DNA of 64,000 nucleotides from Streptomyces abyssomicinicus (GTDB lineage Bacteria; Actinomycetota; Actinomycetes; Streptomycetales; Streptomycetaceae). Below, in pieces: positions 1 through 8,504 of this stretch (positions within the stretch are counted from its first letter, which is position 1; every line of letters begins with the position of its first letter). The notes below the pieces were generated by a model that worked only from the letters and a program-made list of their open reading frames with translations, was not told the DNA's origin and ran no database searches. The stretch is from positions 197,570 through 261,569 of the forward strand of contig NZ_BBZI01000011.1 in assembly GCF_008974245.1 (NCBI RefSeq). The letters are read 5' to 3'. A program made the position numbers and the translations under genes.

Positions 1-316
1 GCGTGCCGACCTGGTCACCCGTCTCAACGAGCTGGAGGTCGACCAGCTCCCGCAGCACGCCGAGCTGACGGACGCGCTCACCAAGGCCTGGCAGGCGTCC
101 AAGTCCGCCGACGAGCACTACGCGGCCTGGGCCGACCAGGTCGCCGCCGACCGGGGCAAGCTCTGCAAGCGCGGCCAGGCCCGGCACACCGCGGAGACCC
201 GCGCGGCCACCGAGCAGAGCGGGACCGCCACCACGGAGAAGCAGAAGGCGTCCGGGCTGTGGAACCCGATCGCCAAGGAGTGGAAGCTCACCGAGCGGCC
301 GCCACTGCAGCTCTGA
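1..316 (+). CDS. C-terminal part of a hypothetical protein (5' end outside window)
   Basis: An open frame enters from the left edge (first whole codon at base 2) and stops at TGA 314-316, giving about 104 residues. The sequence is hydrophilic and rich in Ala, Lys, Glu and Thr, with regular heptad-like spacing (for example ELDALTKAWQ-type helices), so it is probably helical or coiled coil. No enzyme motif or membrane segment is visible, and I do not recognise the family. GC-biased third positions support coding. It points toward the next gene across a short gap. Confidence 0.6.
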   Translation, partial: RADLVTRLNELEVDQLPQHAELTDALTKAWQASKSADEHYAAWADQVAADRGKLCKRGQARHTAETRAATEQSGTATTEKQKASGLWNPIAKEWKLTERPPLQL

Positions 317-458
317 CCTGCGGTTTCTCCTCCGAGCGGTCGGTGTCCGGGCCCCGCCCCCCGGTGCCCGGGGCGTCCGTCGCCGGCCGCGGAACGTACG
401 ATCGGGTGTCGTGCAAACTTCGGTGAACCCTTCCCGCCACGGGCGTCGCTCCTCCACC

Positions 459-905
459 ATGGGCGTCATGCCCCTCAACGACATGCCGTGGTGGCGCTGG
501 CGCGGGAACGTCCGCTCGGCGCTGCACATGCTCTCCGACCCCGGCTTCCAGCAGAACGTCTGGCTGGCGGGTGTCGACGGGTACGGCGACGTCACGGACG
601 CCGTGTACCGCCTGGTCGAGGACACCTGGCTGGACAACTGGTCGGCGGAGAAGTACGTCGGCACGATCTTCCGGGACTCGCAGGAGGCGGCGCTGGTCGA
701 CACGGCCGTGCTGCGGGTGCTGCGGATCATGCACCAGGTGGGGCCGGACGCGCCGGTGTCGGCGTACATGGCCCACGCCGGGTGGCCGGAGGCGGTCCGG
801 GCGGCGCGGGACGCGCATGTGCGGATGGCCGTCGGTGACGGCGACGACCCCGACACCCCGCCGCAGTCCCTCGAAGTCCTCCGCATCCTCACCCGCGTGG
901 CCTGA
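459..905 (+). CDS. Conserved actinobacterial protein of unknown function
   Basis: This encodes about 148 residues starting at MGVMPLNDMPWWRWRGN. It is rich in Trp and Tyr near the N-terminus and mostly alpha-helical by inspection, with no signal peptide or transmembrane segment. I recall near-identical small proteins (WWRWR, DGYGDVTDAVYRLVEDTW, SAEKYVGTIFRDSQEA) next to purU in streptomycetes, but no function. The frame remains open to a GTG at 411, and another ATG lies at 468. I prefer 459 because the conserved part begins there, although no clear ribosome binding site precedes any candidate. Confidence 0.7.
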   Translation: MGVMPLNDMPWWRWRGNVRSALHMLSDPGFQQNVWLAGVDGYGDVTDAVYRLVEDTWLDNWSAEKYVGTIFRDSQEAALVDTAVLRVLRIMHQVGPDAPVSAYMAHAGWPEAVRAARDAHVRMAVGDGDDPDTPPQSLEVLRILTRVA

Positions 906-987
906 CACCCCCTCGCGGGGGTGGCGGTGCCGTCCCGGATGCGGACACGCCCGCGACGGGGGTGGGGGATGTGCGACCCTGGCGGTC

Positions 988-1863
988 ATGAGCGAACAGT
1001 CCACCGCCGCCCCCGTCGAGCAGTACGTCCTCACCCTCGCCTGCCCGGACAAGCAGGGCATCGTCCACGCCGTGTCGAGCTACCTCTTCATGACCGGCTG
1101 CAACATCGAGGACAGCCAGCAGTTCGGCGACCACGACACGGGACTGTTCTTCATGCGGGTCCACTTCTCGGCCCCCGCCCCGGTCAGCCTGGAGAAGCTG
1201 CGTGCCAGCTTCGCCGCGATCGGCGACTCGTTCCACATGGAATGGCAGATCGGCCTGGCCGGCGAGAAGATGCGCGTGCTGCTGATGGTGAGCCGCTTCG
1301 GCCACTGCCTCAACGACCTGCTCTTCCGCGCGTCCACCGGCGCGCTGCCGGTGGAGATCGTCGCCGTGGTGTCCAACCACACCGACTTCGCCGAGCTGGT
1401 GGGCTCGTACAACGTGCCGTTCCACCATGTGCCGGTGACCCGTGACACCAAGCAGGAGGCGGAGGCCCGGCTGCTGGAGATCGTCCGGGAGACGGGCGCG
1501 GAACTGGTCGTGCTCGCCCGCTACATGCAGGTCATCTCCGACGACCTGTGCAAGCAGCTCAGCGGGCGGATCATCAATATCCACCACTCCTTCCTGCCGA
1601 GCTTCAAGGGCGCCAAGCCGTACCACCAGGCCCACACCCGCGGCGTGAAGCTGATCGGCGCCACCGCGCACTACGTGACCGCGGACCTCGACGAGGGCCC
1701 GATCATCGAGCAGGAGGTCGAGCGCGTCGGCCACGAGCTGACCCCCGGGCAGCTGGTCGCGGTCGGCCGGGACGTCGAGTGCCAGGCGCTGGCCCGTGCG
1801 GTGAAGTGGCACGCCGAGCGGCGGGTCCTGCTGAACGGCCACCGCACGGTGGTCTTCTCCTGA
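988..1863 (+). CDS. purU: Formyltetrahydrofolate deformylase PurU
   Basis: PurU hydrolyses 10-formyltetrahydrofolate to tetrahydrofolate and formate, balancing the one-carbon pool and supplying formate for PurT-type purine synthesis. The 291-residue length is normal for the family. Residues 10-90 form an ACT domain (LACPDKQGIVHAVSSYL), and residues from about 95 onward form the formyltransferase fold. The catalytic triad is visible as N197 and H199 in NIHHSFLPSFKG and D235 in TADLDEGPII. The ATG follows a weak purine stretch. Its stop is 12 bases from the convergent stop of the next gene. Confidence 0.95.
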   Translation: MSEQSTAAPVEQYVLTLACPDKQGIVHAVSSYLFMTGCNIEDSQQFGDHDTGLFFMRVHFSAPAPVSLEKLRASFAAIGDSFHMEWQIGLAGEKMRVLLMVSRFGHCLNDLLFRASTGALPVEIVAVVSNHTDFAELVGSYNVPFHHVPVTRDTKQEAEARLLEIVRETGAELVVLARYMQVISDDLCKQLSGRIINIHHSFLPSFKGAKPYHQAHTRGVKLIGATAHYVTADLDEGPIIEQEVERVGHELTPGQLVAVGRDVECQALARAVKWHAERRVLLNGHRTVVFS

Positions 1864-1875
1864 ACGCGGCCGCCG

Positions 1876-3216
1876 CTACAGCCGGCTGAGGGACGCGGCC
1901 GCGAAGAGGACGTCCGCGACGGCGGCGGCCTTGTCGCCGGTCTGGCCCGCCGCCGCGTCCCGGGGACGGATGTGCCCGGCCACCAGCTGCGCGAACTCCT
2001 CGTCGTCCAGCACCACCTGACCCACCACGTGGTTCTCGGAGGGCAGCGCGGCGGGGGAGTCCAGCGGGATCAGCCAGTCGCCGCCGCCCCGCCCCTCGAT
2101 CTCCAGCAGCAGGCTGCGTCCGGGACGGCCCGCCGGGACCAGATGGCGTGCGCCCGGACCCGGTGCGGCGAGCCCCGCCCGGCGGCGGGCGGCGATCGCC
2201 TCGGGCAGCCGACGGGCGGCCAGGTCGATCATGGCGTGCAGATGGCGCGGCGCGGGCGGCCGGTACGGGTAGTTGACCGCGTCCGCGATGTCACCGCCGT
2301 GCACCCAGCAGGCGAAGGCCCGCTCCAGCATGGCGTCCCGCAGCGGGATCTCGCACGGCCCGTAGACGACCGGGAGTCCGCCCGTGGTGCCGGTGAACGA
2401 GGCGGTCCGGACCAGGCCGTGGCTCTGCTCCCGCCAGGGCGCGCGGACCTCGCGGGTGGGCGGACGGTTGAGTGCGGCCCAGTACGCGCGGGTGCGCGCG
2501 GTCGGCGTGCCGTGGCCCCTGATCGGTGCGGCGCCGCCGATGCCGGTGGGCAGGGACAGCGGGTCGGGGAGGCCCAGCGCGACCGCGACCAGGCCGTCCA
2601 CCGCGAACAGGTGGGCGAGGACCTTGGCGACGGTGGCCCGGTGCTGGCGCTCCTCGTCCTCCTCGATCCAGCGGAGCCGGACCGGGGCGTGCCACTCGGC
2701 CTCGTCGATGTCCTGGAGCAGCGCGTCGAGCCGGGCGGTCTCCGCGTCGTAGGGCATGGCCCACTCCGGGACCGGGATGCGCGGCGGACGCCGGTCGAGG
2801 CAGCCGTCCAGCACCCGGGTGCGCAGCATCGGGTCGAGGTCCAGGCTCTCCGGCCGCTGGAGGAGGTGCACCGCCTCACGCAGCGAGCGGGCCTCGTCGG
2901 CGCAGCGGCGGCAGCCGGGCAGGTGGGCGTCGACCGCGGCCGCCTCGGCGGGCGTGCAGACGGAGAGGGCCCATGCCCCCAGCAGGGACTTCAGGGCGCG
3001 GTGCGTGGCGGGCGCGGACGGGGCGTCGTCCCCCGCGCCCGGCGTCCGGGTGTCCCGTGCCGACGCGGCGGGCTCCGGCCGGTCACCGGGCCCGGACCAG
3101 CGGCCGGCGTGGGACCGGTTGGGGCGGGCGTGGCCGGCGGGCCGGTGCCCGGGGCCGTCTCCCGGCCGGGCGTCCTCGGGGAAGTCCTCGGCGGGCGTCT
3201 GCGGGGGCCGGTTCAC
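1876..3216 (-). CDS. Zinc-finger (zf-HC2) anti-sigma-like protein with a maleylpyruvate-isomerase-like domain
   Basis: The protein has 446 residues. The disordered, Pro/Gly/Arg-rich first 75 residues are followed by a zf-HC2 zinc-binding motif (HLPGCRRC, HxxxCxxC), typical of anti-sigma factors that hold ECF sigma factors. The remaining 300 residues (DAETARLDALLQDIDEAEW, then CWVHGGDIADAVNYPYRPP) resemble the DinB-like mycothiol-dependent maleylpyruvate isomerase fold. The GTG start at 3216 overlaps the stop of the upstream sigma gene as GTGA, so the two are translationally coupled. No transmembrane helix is seen, so it is probably a soluble regulator. The partner assignment is an inference from the overlap. 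Confidence 0.8.
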   Translation of the reverse strand: MNRPPQTPAEDFPEDARPGDGPGHRPAGHARPNRSHAGRWSGPGDRPEPAASARDTRTPGAGDDAPSAPATHRALKSLLGAWALSVCTPAEAAAVDAHLPGCRRCADEARSLREAVHLLQRPESLDLDPMLRTRVLDGCLDRRPPRIPVPEWAMPYDAETARLDALLQDIDEAEWHAPVRLRWIEEDEERQHRATVAKVLAHLFAVDGLVAVALGLPDPLSLPTGIGGAAPIRGHGTPTARTRAYWAALNRPPTREVRAPWREQSHGLVRTASFTGTTGGLPVVYGPCEIPLRDAMLERAFACWVHGGDIADAVNYPYRPPAPRHLHAMIDLAARRLPEAIAARRRAGLAAPGPGARHLVPAGRPGRSLLLEIEGRGGGDWLIPLDSPAALPSENHVVGQVVLDDEEFAQLVAGHIRPRDAAAGQTGDKAAAVADVLFAAASLSRL

Positions 3217-3941
3217 GCGGCGCCTCCCGGATCCGGCGGCGGGACCGGCGTGTACTCCGGCAGGTGAGGGGGCGCGGCCTCCGCCGCGGAGACCCGCCCG
3301 GAGCCCGGTGCGGCCTCCGGCGCGGACCTCGGCCCGGAGTCCGGTGGGGACGCGGGCGTGGTCAGGGGTGTGGAGACCGTGCGGGCGGTGGCGAGCAGCT
3401 GCAGCCCCAGGCGGATCCGGCGGCGGGCCTCCTCCTCGGTGACCCCGAGGTCGGCGGCGACGCGCCGGTAGTCCCGGCGGTGGTGGTAGGCCAGGTCGAG
3501 CGCGGCCCGCAGCGGGGCGGGCATGGAGGTCACGATGTAGTCGGCGCGGGCGGCGACGGCGGCCTCCCGGACCCTCGCCTCCAGTTCCTCGACGGCCTCG
3601 AGGGCCCCGGGATCCTCCGGGTCGGCGCCCCGGCGCCGCAGTTCCGCCGTCCCGGCCGCGTGCAGGCGTCGCACCGCGATGGTGCGGGTCAGCTCGGAGA
3701 GCCAGGTCCGCAGCGGGCCCTTCCGGTGGTCGTAGCCGGAGGGGTTCTCCCAGACGTGGCCGAAGACCTCGCGGGTCACCGCGTCGGCGGCCCGCTCGTC
3801 CTCCAGGACCCGGTTGGCCAGGCCGTGGACGAGTGAGGCGTACCGGTCGTAGAGCTCGCCGAGGGCCGCGGCCTCCCCGCGTTCCAGCCGCTGCTGCGTC
3901 TTCCGGTCCGCGCGGACCGGTCCGTCCGTGGCGACCGCCAC
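3213..3941 (-). CDS. ECF-type RNA polymerase sigma factor
   Basis: The protein has 242 residues. Sigma region 2 (LGELYDRYASLVHGLANRVL through DHRKGPLRTWLSELTRTIAVRR) covers about residues 25-100. Region 4 (MPAPLRAALDLAYHHRRDYRRVAADLGVTEEEARRRI) covers about 150-195, followed by a Pro/Ala-rich tail. The usual DVTQEVF motif of region 2.2 is altered to DAVTREVF. The GTG start at 3941 is chosen because GGAGGAGGG sits just upstream. It is coupled by a 4-base overlap to the zf-HC2 gene, the standard sigma/anti-sigma layout. The stress it responds to cannot be read from sequence. It resembles SCO4409 from memory. Confidence 0.85.
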   Translation of the reverse strand: MAVATDGPVRADRKTQQRLERGEAAALGELYDRYASLVHGLANRVLEDERAADAVTREVFGHVWENPSGYDHRKGPLRTWLSELTRTIAVRRLHAAGTAELRRRGADPEDPGALEAVEELEARVREAAVAARADYIVTSMPAPLRAALDLAYHHRRDYRRVAADLGVTEEEARRRIRLGLQLLATARTVSTPLTTPASPPDSGPRSAPEAAPGSGRVSAAEAAPPHLPEYTPVPPPDPGGAA

Positions 3942-4298
3942 AGTCCCTCCTCCTGCCGCCCCCGTGCCCCGTTCGGTCGCGTCCCGCTCGCCGCGGAACC
4001 CCTCCCCGCCGAATGTAGTCGGCACCCCGTGCCGCGCACGGCTCTTTACGGCAAACCCACGCCACGGGAGCGGTCCCACGTGGTAAGGGTCGCGCGGCCG
4101 GTGCTTCGGGGCGGGTGGTATCCGCCTTGTCCCCCGACAATGAACCCAACTGACCGATGTGTGAGAATTTTCGATCGAATGAGCCTGGATGTGGCCGGTC
4201 GATGTCTGGTTTTCCTTATCGGGCCCTGTGTTTCATGGAGGCGGGGTGGGGGCAGGGGCGCTGCCACGAGACCGCCTCCGGCGAGTTAGGGGCATGAT

Positions 4299-4673
4299 GT
4301 GGCGTTCACGGTGACCGGCACCGGGCACGGCGAGTGGGTGGTGCTCCGGGTGTGCGGCGAGATGGACCTGATGACCTCGCCGGAACTGCGCCGACGGGTG
4401 CACGACGCGGTGGCGGCCGGTCATCGCAGCGTGGTCGTCGACCTCTCGGGCGTCTTCTTCTGCGATTCCAGCGGCGTGGGCGTGCTGATCGCCGCCCGGC
4501 GGCTGCTGCGGTCCTGCGGCGGCCGGCTGCGGCTGGTGCTCCCGGCCGCGGGCGCGGAGGACGGGTCGCACGTCAACCGGGTGCTGGGCGCGCTCGGGGT
4601 GCGGCGGCTCTTCGAGGTCTTCCCGGACGCCGAGGCGGCGCTGGACGACGACGTCCGCCCGATGTCGGCGTAG
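4299..4673 (+). CDS. STAS-domain anti-sigma factor antagonist
   Basis: The protein has 124 residues and is a single STAS domain of the SpoIIAA/RsbV type. Such proteins bind an HATPase anti-sigma kinase and release the sigma factor when unphosphorylated. The motif FFCDSSGVGVLI carries the phosphorylatable serine at 57 or 58. The GTG start follows AGGGG at normal spacing. An HATPase gene lies 420 bases downstream on the same strand and the ECF sigma pair lies upstream on the other strand, so this is a small regulatory neighbourhood, but direct partnership is not proven. Confidence 0.88.
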   Translation: MAFTVTGTGHGEWVVLRVCGEMDLMTSPELRRRVHDAVAAGHRSVVVDLSGVFFCDSSGVGVLIAARRLLRSCGGRLRLVLPAAGAEDGSHVNRVLGALGVRRLFEVFPDAEAALDDDVRPMSA

Positions 4674-5094
4674 CGCGCGGCGGCGGCGGAGCGGCTGGGG
4701 TGCAACACGCCGGATGTGCGGAGCAGTTGACGGCCGCCCCGCGGTGGGTGTTCACCCTTGCGTGGTCACGAGGCGCACGTCACGCACCGTGGCCGTGCGG
4801 CGGTCACGGAGAGTTGACGCGAGGGCGCCGGTGACCGGATCCGCCGCCCGCCCGGAGCCCGGTCGCCCTCGGGTACCTTGGGTGAAATGCGAGAGATGCC
4901 AGGGCCCAACGGCCCTAGCGCGAGGACGCCTCGCACGGCGGGAGTCGTCGCACAGTATGCCGCACGGGTACTCCTTCGCGCTGGAATATGCCCGAAGCGC
5001 TTGTTGGGGTGACTCAGTGTCAACCATGCTGTGCAACAAGGGAGTCACAGTCCGTGACTCCGTGTCGTGTCCGCCGGTTCGGATGGTGTGAGCG
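4674..5094. other. Gene-free stretch upstream of the HATPase gene
   Basis: I see no credible gene in these 420 bases. Local G+C falls in 4960-5080, as expected of a promoter region. It ends with a perfect 8-bp inverted repeat (GGAGTCAC, 5-base loop, GTGACTCC; 5041-5061), 34 bases before the next start codon. Confidence 0.5.
5041..5061. promoter_or_regulatory. Perfect 8-bp inverted repeat, possible operator
   Basis: GGAGTCAC (5041-5048), a 5-base spacer, and GTGACTCC (5054-5061) form a perfect palindrome in the leader of the HATPase gene. It could be a repressor site or an mRNA hairpin. No specific regulator is indicated. Confidence 0.35.
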
Positions 5095-5601
5095 GTGCAG
5101 GTGCTTCAAGTGCAGTTGGAGATCCGGCCCGACCCCGCGGAAGTGGGGAGGGCCCGGAGATGGGCCCGGTCGCGGCTCGCGGGGTCCGGGATGGACGCGG
5201 ACGAGTCGCTGGCCGAGACGGTGATCCTGCTCGTGTCCGAGCTGGTGACCAACGCGGTGGTGCACACGGGCTGTCCCGCGGTGCTGCGGCTGGTGCTGCC
5301 GGCCGAGGACGCGGGCGGGGCCCCGGCGGGCGTGATGCCGCCGGTGAGGCTGGAGGTCGCCGACGCGGACTGCCGGGCGCCGGTGCCGCGGTGTTCGGAC
5401 GAGGACGAGACGGGCGGCCGCGGTCTGGCCCTGGTGGACGGCCTCGCCGACCGGTGGGGCTGGACGCGGGAGGGCGCCGGCAAGCGGATCTGGTGCGAGC
5501 TGGACCGGGGGGCGCAGGTCGCCGGGGGCGGGGCGACGGCCGCCGTCGCGTACGGCACGGGGATCGCCGCGTGCGGGGGGCTGGCCTACGAGGCCGTCTG
5601 A
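5095..5601 (+). CDS. ATP-binding regulatory protein (HATPase, anti-sigma kinase type)
   Basis: The protein has 168 residues and is of the RsbW/SpoIIAB-like HATPase_c class that is very numerous in Streptomyces. The N box (LLVSELVTNAVVHTG) lies at residues 45-60. The G2 box is GGRGLALVDGLADRWGW near 110-126. The G1 position (DADCRAPVP) lacks the usual glycine, so nucleotide binding may be weakened. The GTG start is used because the beta strand VLQVQLEIRPDPAEVGRARRW begins directly there. The STAS gene upstream is a plausible antagonist, by inference only. Confidence 0.82.
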   Translation: MQVLQVQLEIRPDPAEVGRARRWARSRLAGSGMDADESLAETVILLVSELVTNAVVHTGCPAVLRLVLPAEDAGGAPAGVMPPVRLEVADADCRAPVPRCSDEDETGGRGLALVDGLADRWGWTREGAGKRIWCELDRGAQVAGGGATAAVAYGTGIAACGGLAYEAV

Positions 5602-6004
5602 GCTCCCCGCCGCCCTCGCCGCCACCCTCGTCGGCGCGTGACCCGGCCGCCCGGGGCCGCCGTGCGTGATGCCGTGCCTCCGGCGGTTCGCGCCGCCGCC
5701 CTCGCGCGTGGTCGCGCTGCCGTGTGACCGCGCTGCCCCCGGGCCGTCGCCCGCGGTGCCGTTCGCGCCGTGTGGTCGCGTGGCCGTCCGTGCCGCCGTG
5801 TATGCCGCCGTGCGCGCCGCCGAGTGTGATGACGTCGTCCGGTGCGGTGCGGTGCGGTGCGGTGCGGTGCGGTGCCGTTCGTGCCGTCGTGCGCGCCCCC
5901 GCGAAAGACGCCCTCCCCGTCGCCGCCCGCGCCAGGCCGTCCGCCGGGTGCCGCGGGGTCGGTCGCCGAAGTTGTCCACAGGGTGTGGATGAAGGTCGGC
6001 GGGG
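5602..6004. repeat. Gene-free GC-rich stretch with a GGTGC microsatellite
   Basis: These 400 bases separate two convergent genes and hold no credible gene. Reading frames across it give His/Arg/Thr monotony caused by short repeats. Seven perfect tandem copies of GGTGC occupy 5841-5875, with looser CCGTG/GCCGCC repeats on the left side. Confidence 0.7.
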
Positions 6005-7048
6005 TCAGCGCGTCTCGTGGAAGGTGCGGCGGTAGACCGTGGGGGAGACGCCCAGGACGGCCCGTACATGCTGCCGCATGGACTGCACGCTGCCGAATCC
6101 CGCGTCGCGGGCGATCCGCTCCACCGACAGGCCGGTGGTCTCCAGCAGGTGCCGCGCCCGCTCCACCCGCTGCCGGGTGAGCCACTCCCCGGGGCTCAGG
6201 CCGGTCTCCTCGCGGAACCGCCGGGTGAAGGTCCGCACCGACAGCGCCTCCTGCCGCGCCAGTTCGCGCAGCAGGAGCGGTTCGTGGAGCCGCTCCAGCG
6301 CCCAGGCCCGGGCCCGCGCCGTGCCGGCCGCCCTCGGTTCCGGCACCGGCCGCCGCACGTACTGGGCCTGTCCGCCGTCCCGGTGCGGCGGCACCACGGT
6401 GACCCGTGCCACCTCCGCGGCCACGGCCGCCCCGTGGTCGCGCCGCACCAGGTGCAGGCAGAGGTCGAGCCCGGCCGCCACCCCCGCGGAGGTCAGCACG
6501 TCGCCGTCGTCGACGAAGAGCACGTCGGGGTCGACCCGCACCTTGGGGAAGAGCCGCTGGAAGTGCTCGGCGTGCGCCCAGTGGGTGGTGGCCGGACGTC
6601 CGTCGAGGACCCCCGCCGCGCCCAGCACGTAGCCGCCGGTGCAGATCGACACCAGCCGGGTCCCGGGCCGGATCACGGCGAACGCCGCCGCCAGTTCCTC
6701 CGTCAGCACGCCCTGCTCGTGGACCACGCCCCGCTCGTGCGCCGCCGGCACCACCACGGTGTCCGCCCGGGCCAGCGCCTCGGGGCCGTGCTCCACCCGG
6801 ACCGCGAAGTCCGCGTCGGTCCGGACCTCGCCAGGCGGGCCCGCCGAGCAGGTCGTCACCTCGTAGAGGAACCGCCCGTCCGCGCCGCGCGCCCGGCCGA
6901 AGATCCGGTGCGGTATGCCCAGTTCGAAGGGGATCAGTCCGTCCATGACCAGCACCGCCACCTGGTGCGGCCGGTCGGTCCGGTCCGTCCGGTCCGTCCG
7001 CCGGTCCAGGTCCGCCTGTTCCGCCCCGCCCGCGCCCTCTGCCGTCAT
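6005..7048 (-). CDS. GlxA-family transcriptional regulator (DJ-1/PfpI plus AraC HTH)
   Basis: The protein has 347 residues. After about 25 disordered residues comes a DJ-1/PfpI-like sensor domain (VAVLVMDGLIPFELGIPHRIF, then SICTGGYVLGAAGVLDG with the nucleophile-elbow cysteine). The C-terminal AraC double helix-turn-helix (LSVRTFTRRFREETGLSPGEW, then IARDAGFGSVQSMRQHVR) covers about residues 245-340. It is divergent from an MFS transporter gene with only 82 bases between the starts, so it probably controls that transporter and itself. The inducing ligand is unknown. The start is the ATG directly before MTAEGAGG. Confidence 0.9.
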   Translation of the reverse strand: MTAEGAGGAEQADLDRRTDRTDRTDRPHQVAVLVMDGLIPFELGIPHRIFGRARGADGRFLYEVTTCSAGPPGEVRTDADFAVRVEHGPEALARADTVVVPAAHERGVVHEQGVLTEELAAAFAVIRPGTRLVSICTGGYVLGAAGVLDGRPATTHWAHAEHFQRLFPKVRVDPDVLFVDDGDVLTSAGVAAGLDLCLHLVRRDHGAAVAAEVARVTVVPPHRDGGQAQYVRRPVPEPRAAGTARARAWALERLHEPLLLRELARQEALSVRTFTRRFREETGLSPGEWLTRQRVERARHLLETTGLSVERIARDAGFGSVQSMRQHVRAVLGVSPTVYRRTFHETR

Positions 7049-7130
7049 GCCCGGATCGTAGCCGTGGCCCGATCCTGTCGAACAGTGTCCCTCGGGCCAC
7101 TCGTTCGCATCGTGCCGGAGGACGGATGCT

Positions 7131-8486
7131 GTGGCGGTGACACAGACGGACTCCGCCTCGCCCGCCCTCGCCCCCACCGCCCCGCCCGGGCCCGCGCCCG
7201 GGTCCGGCCATCGGCCCGGACCGCGCCCGCGGGGCACGTGGCGCATGCCGCACCGCGCCTGGCTGGTGGTGGCCGTCGCCTTCGTGACGATCATCGGCGC
7301 CGCGGCCTTCCGCACCCTGCCCGGCCTGGTGACCGACCCGCTGGGCGACGACTTCGGCTGGTCGCGCGGCACCATCGGCGCGGCCGTCTCCGTCAATCTG
7401 GTGCTGAACGGTCTGATCGCCCCGTTCTCCGCCGCGCTGATGGACCGTTTCGGCATCCGCCGGGTGGTGACCGGCGCCCTCACCCTGATCGCCGTGGGCG
7501 TCGGCGCCGCCGTCCTCATGCGCGAGGCGTGGCAGCTCCTGCTGCTGTGGGGCGTGTTCGTGGGCCTGGGCACCGGCGCGCTGGCCACCGGGTTCGCCGC
7601 CACCGTCACCAACCGGTGGTTCGCCGAGCGCCGCGGCCTGGTCTCCGGCGTCCTCACCGCCGCGGGCGCCTCGGGGCAGCTGGTCTTCCTGCCGCTGCTG
7701 TCGTGGCTGGTCGTCGCCCACGGCTGGCGTCCGGCCGCCGTCACGGTGGCGCTGGCCGCGCTCGCCGTGGTGCCGTTCGCGTGGCTGCTGATGCGCGACC
7801 ACCCGTCCGACGTGGGCCTCCCCCTCTACGGAGCCAAGGAGGTGACCCCGCCGCCGGCCCCGATCCCGGGGGTGGCCCGGCGCGCGCTGACCGTGCTGGC
7901 CCGCGCGGTGCGCAGCGGCACGTTCTGGCTGCTGGCCGGCTCCTTCGCCATCTGCGGGGCCTCCACCAACGGACTGGTGCAGACCCACTTCGTGCCCGCC
8001 GCGCACGACCACCGCATGCCGGTCACCGTCGCCGCCTCGCTGCTCGCGGTCATCGGCGTCTTCGACGTGGTCGGCACGATCGCCTCCGGCTGGCTCACCG
8101 ACCGCTTCGACTCCCGGCGGCTGCTCGCCGTGTACTACGCGCTGCGGGGCCTGTCGCTGCTCTTCCTGCCGATGCTGCTGGCGCCGGCGGTCCATCCCCC
8201 GATGCTCTTCTTCATCGTCTTCTACGGGCTGGACTGGGTGGCGACCGTGCCGCCGACGATCGCCCTGTGCCGGGAGCACTTCGGCGAGGACGGGCCGATC
8301 GTCTTCGGCTGGGTCCTCGCCTCCCACCAGGCGGGCGCGGCCGCCGTCGCCTTCCTGGGCGGCCTGGCCCGGGACGTCTTCGGCACCTACGACGTCGTCT
8401 GGTACGCCTCCGGTGCCCTGTGCGCGGGAGCGGCCCTGATGGTCCTGGTGATCCGCCGCCGCCCGACGCCGCTCGCGGTGGTCTAG
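7131..8486 (+). CDS. Major facilitator superfamily transporter
   Basis: The protein has 451 residues with about 12 hydrophobic helices, so it is in the cytoplasmic membrane. A Pro-rich N-terminal tail of about 35 residues precedes helix 1 (AWLVVAVAFVTIIGAAAF). The MFS loop 2-3 signature appears as ALMDRFGIRRV and the 8-9 equivalent as WLTDRFDSRRL. The layout resembles oxalate/formate-antiporter-like or monocarboxylate MFS members, but the substrate cannot be assigned. GGAGG precedes the GTG start by 9 bases. It is divergent from the GlxA-type regulator, its likely controller. Confidence 0.88.
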   Translation: MAVTQTDSASPALAPTAPPGPAPGSGHRPGPRPRGTWRMPHRAWLVVAVAFVTIIGAAAFRTLPGLVTDPLGDDFGWSRGTIGAAVSVNLVLNGLIAPFSAALMDRFGIRRVVTGALTLIAVGVGAAVLMREAWQLLLLWGVFVGLGTGALATGFAATVTNRWFAERRGLVSGVLTAAGASGQLVFLPLLSWLVVAHGWRPAAVTVALAALAVVPFAWLLMRDHPSDVGLPLYGAKEVTPPPAPIPGVARRALTVLARAVRSGTFWLLAGSFAICGASTNGLVQTHFVPAAHDHRMPVTVAASLLAVIGVFDVVGTIASGWLTDRFDSRRLLAVYYALRGLSLLFLPMLLAPAVHPPMLFFIVFYGLDWVATVPPTIALCREHFGEDGPIVFGWVLASHQAGAAAVAFLGGLARDVFGTYDVVWYASGALCAGAALMVLVIRRRPTPLAVV

Positions 8487-8504
8487 GGAGCGCCGCGGGC
8501 GCTG

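Noticed and set aside
4752..5048. 98-residue leftward frame in the 4.7-5.1 kb spacer
   Set aside because: No recognisable pattern or ribosome binding site; the stretch looks like promoter DNA for the gene on the other strand.
5020..6069. 349-residue leftward frame across the GGTGC repeat
   Set aside because: It consists of His/Arg/Thr monotony generated by the microsatellite and overlaps the HATPase gene.
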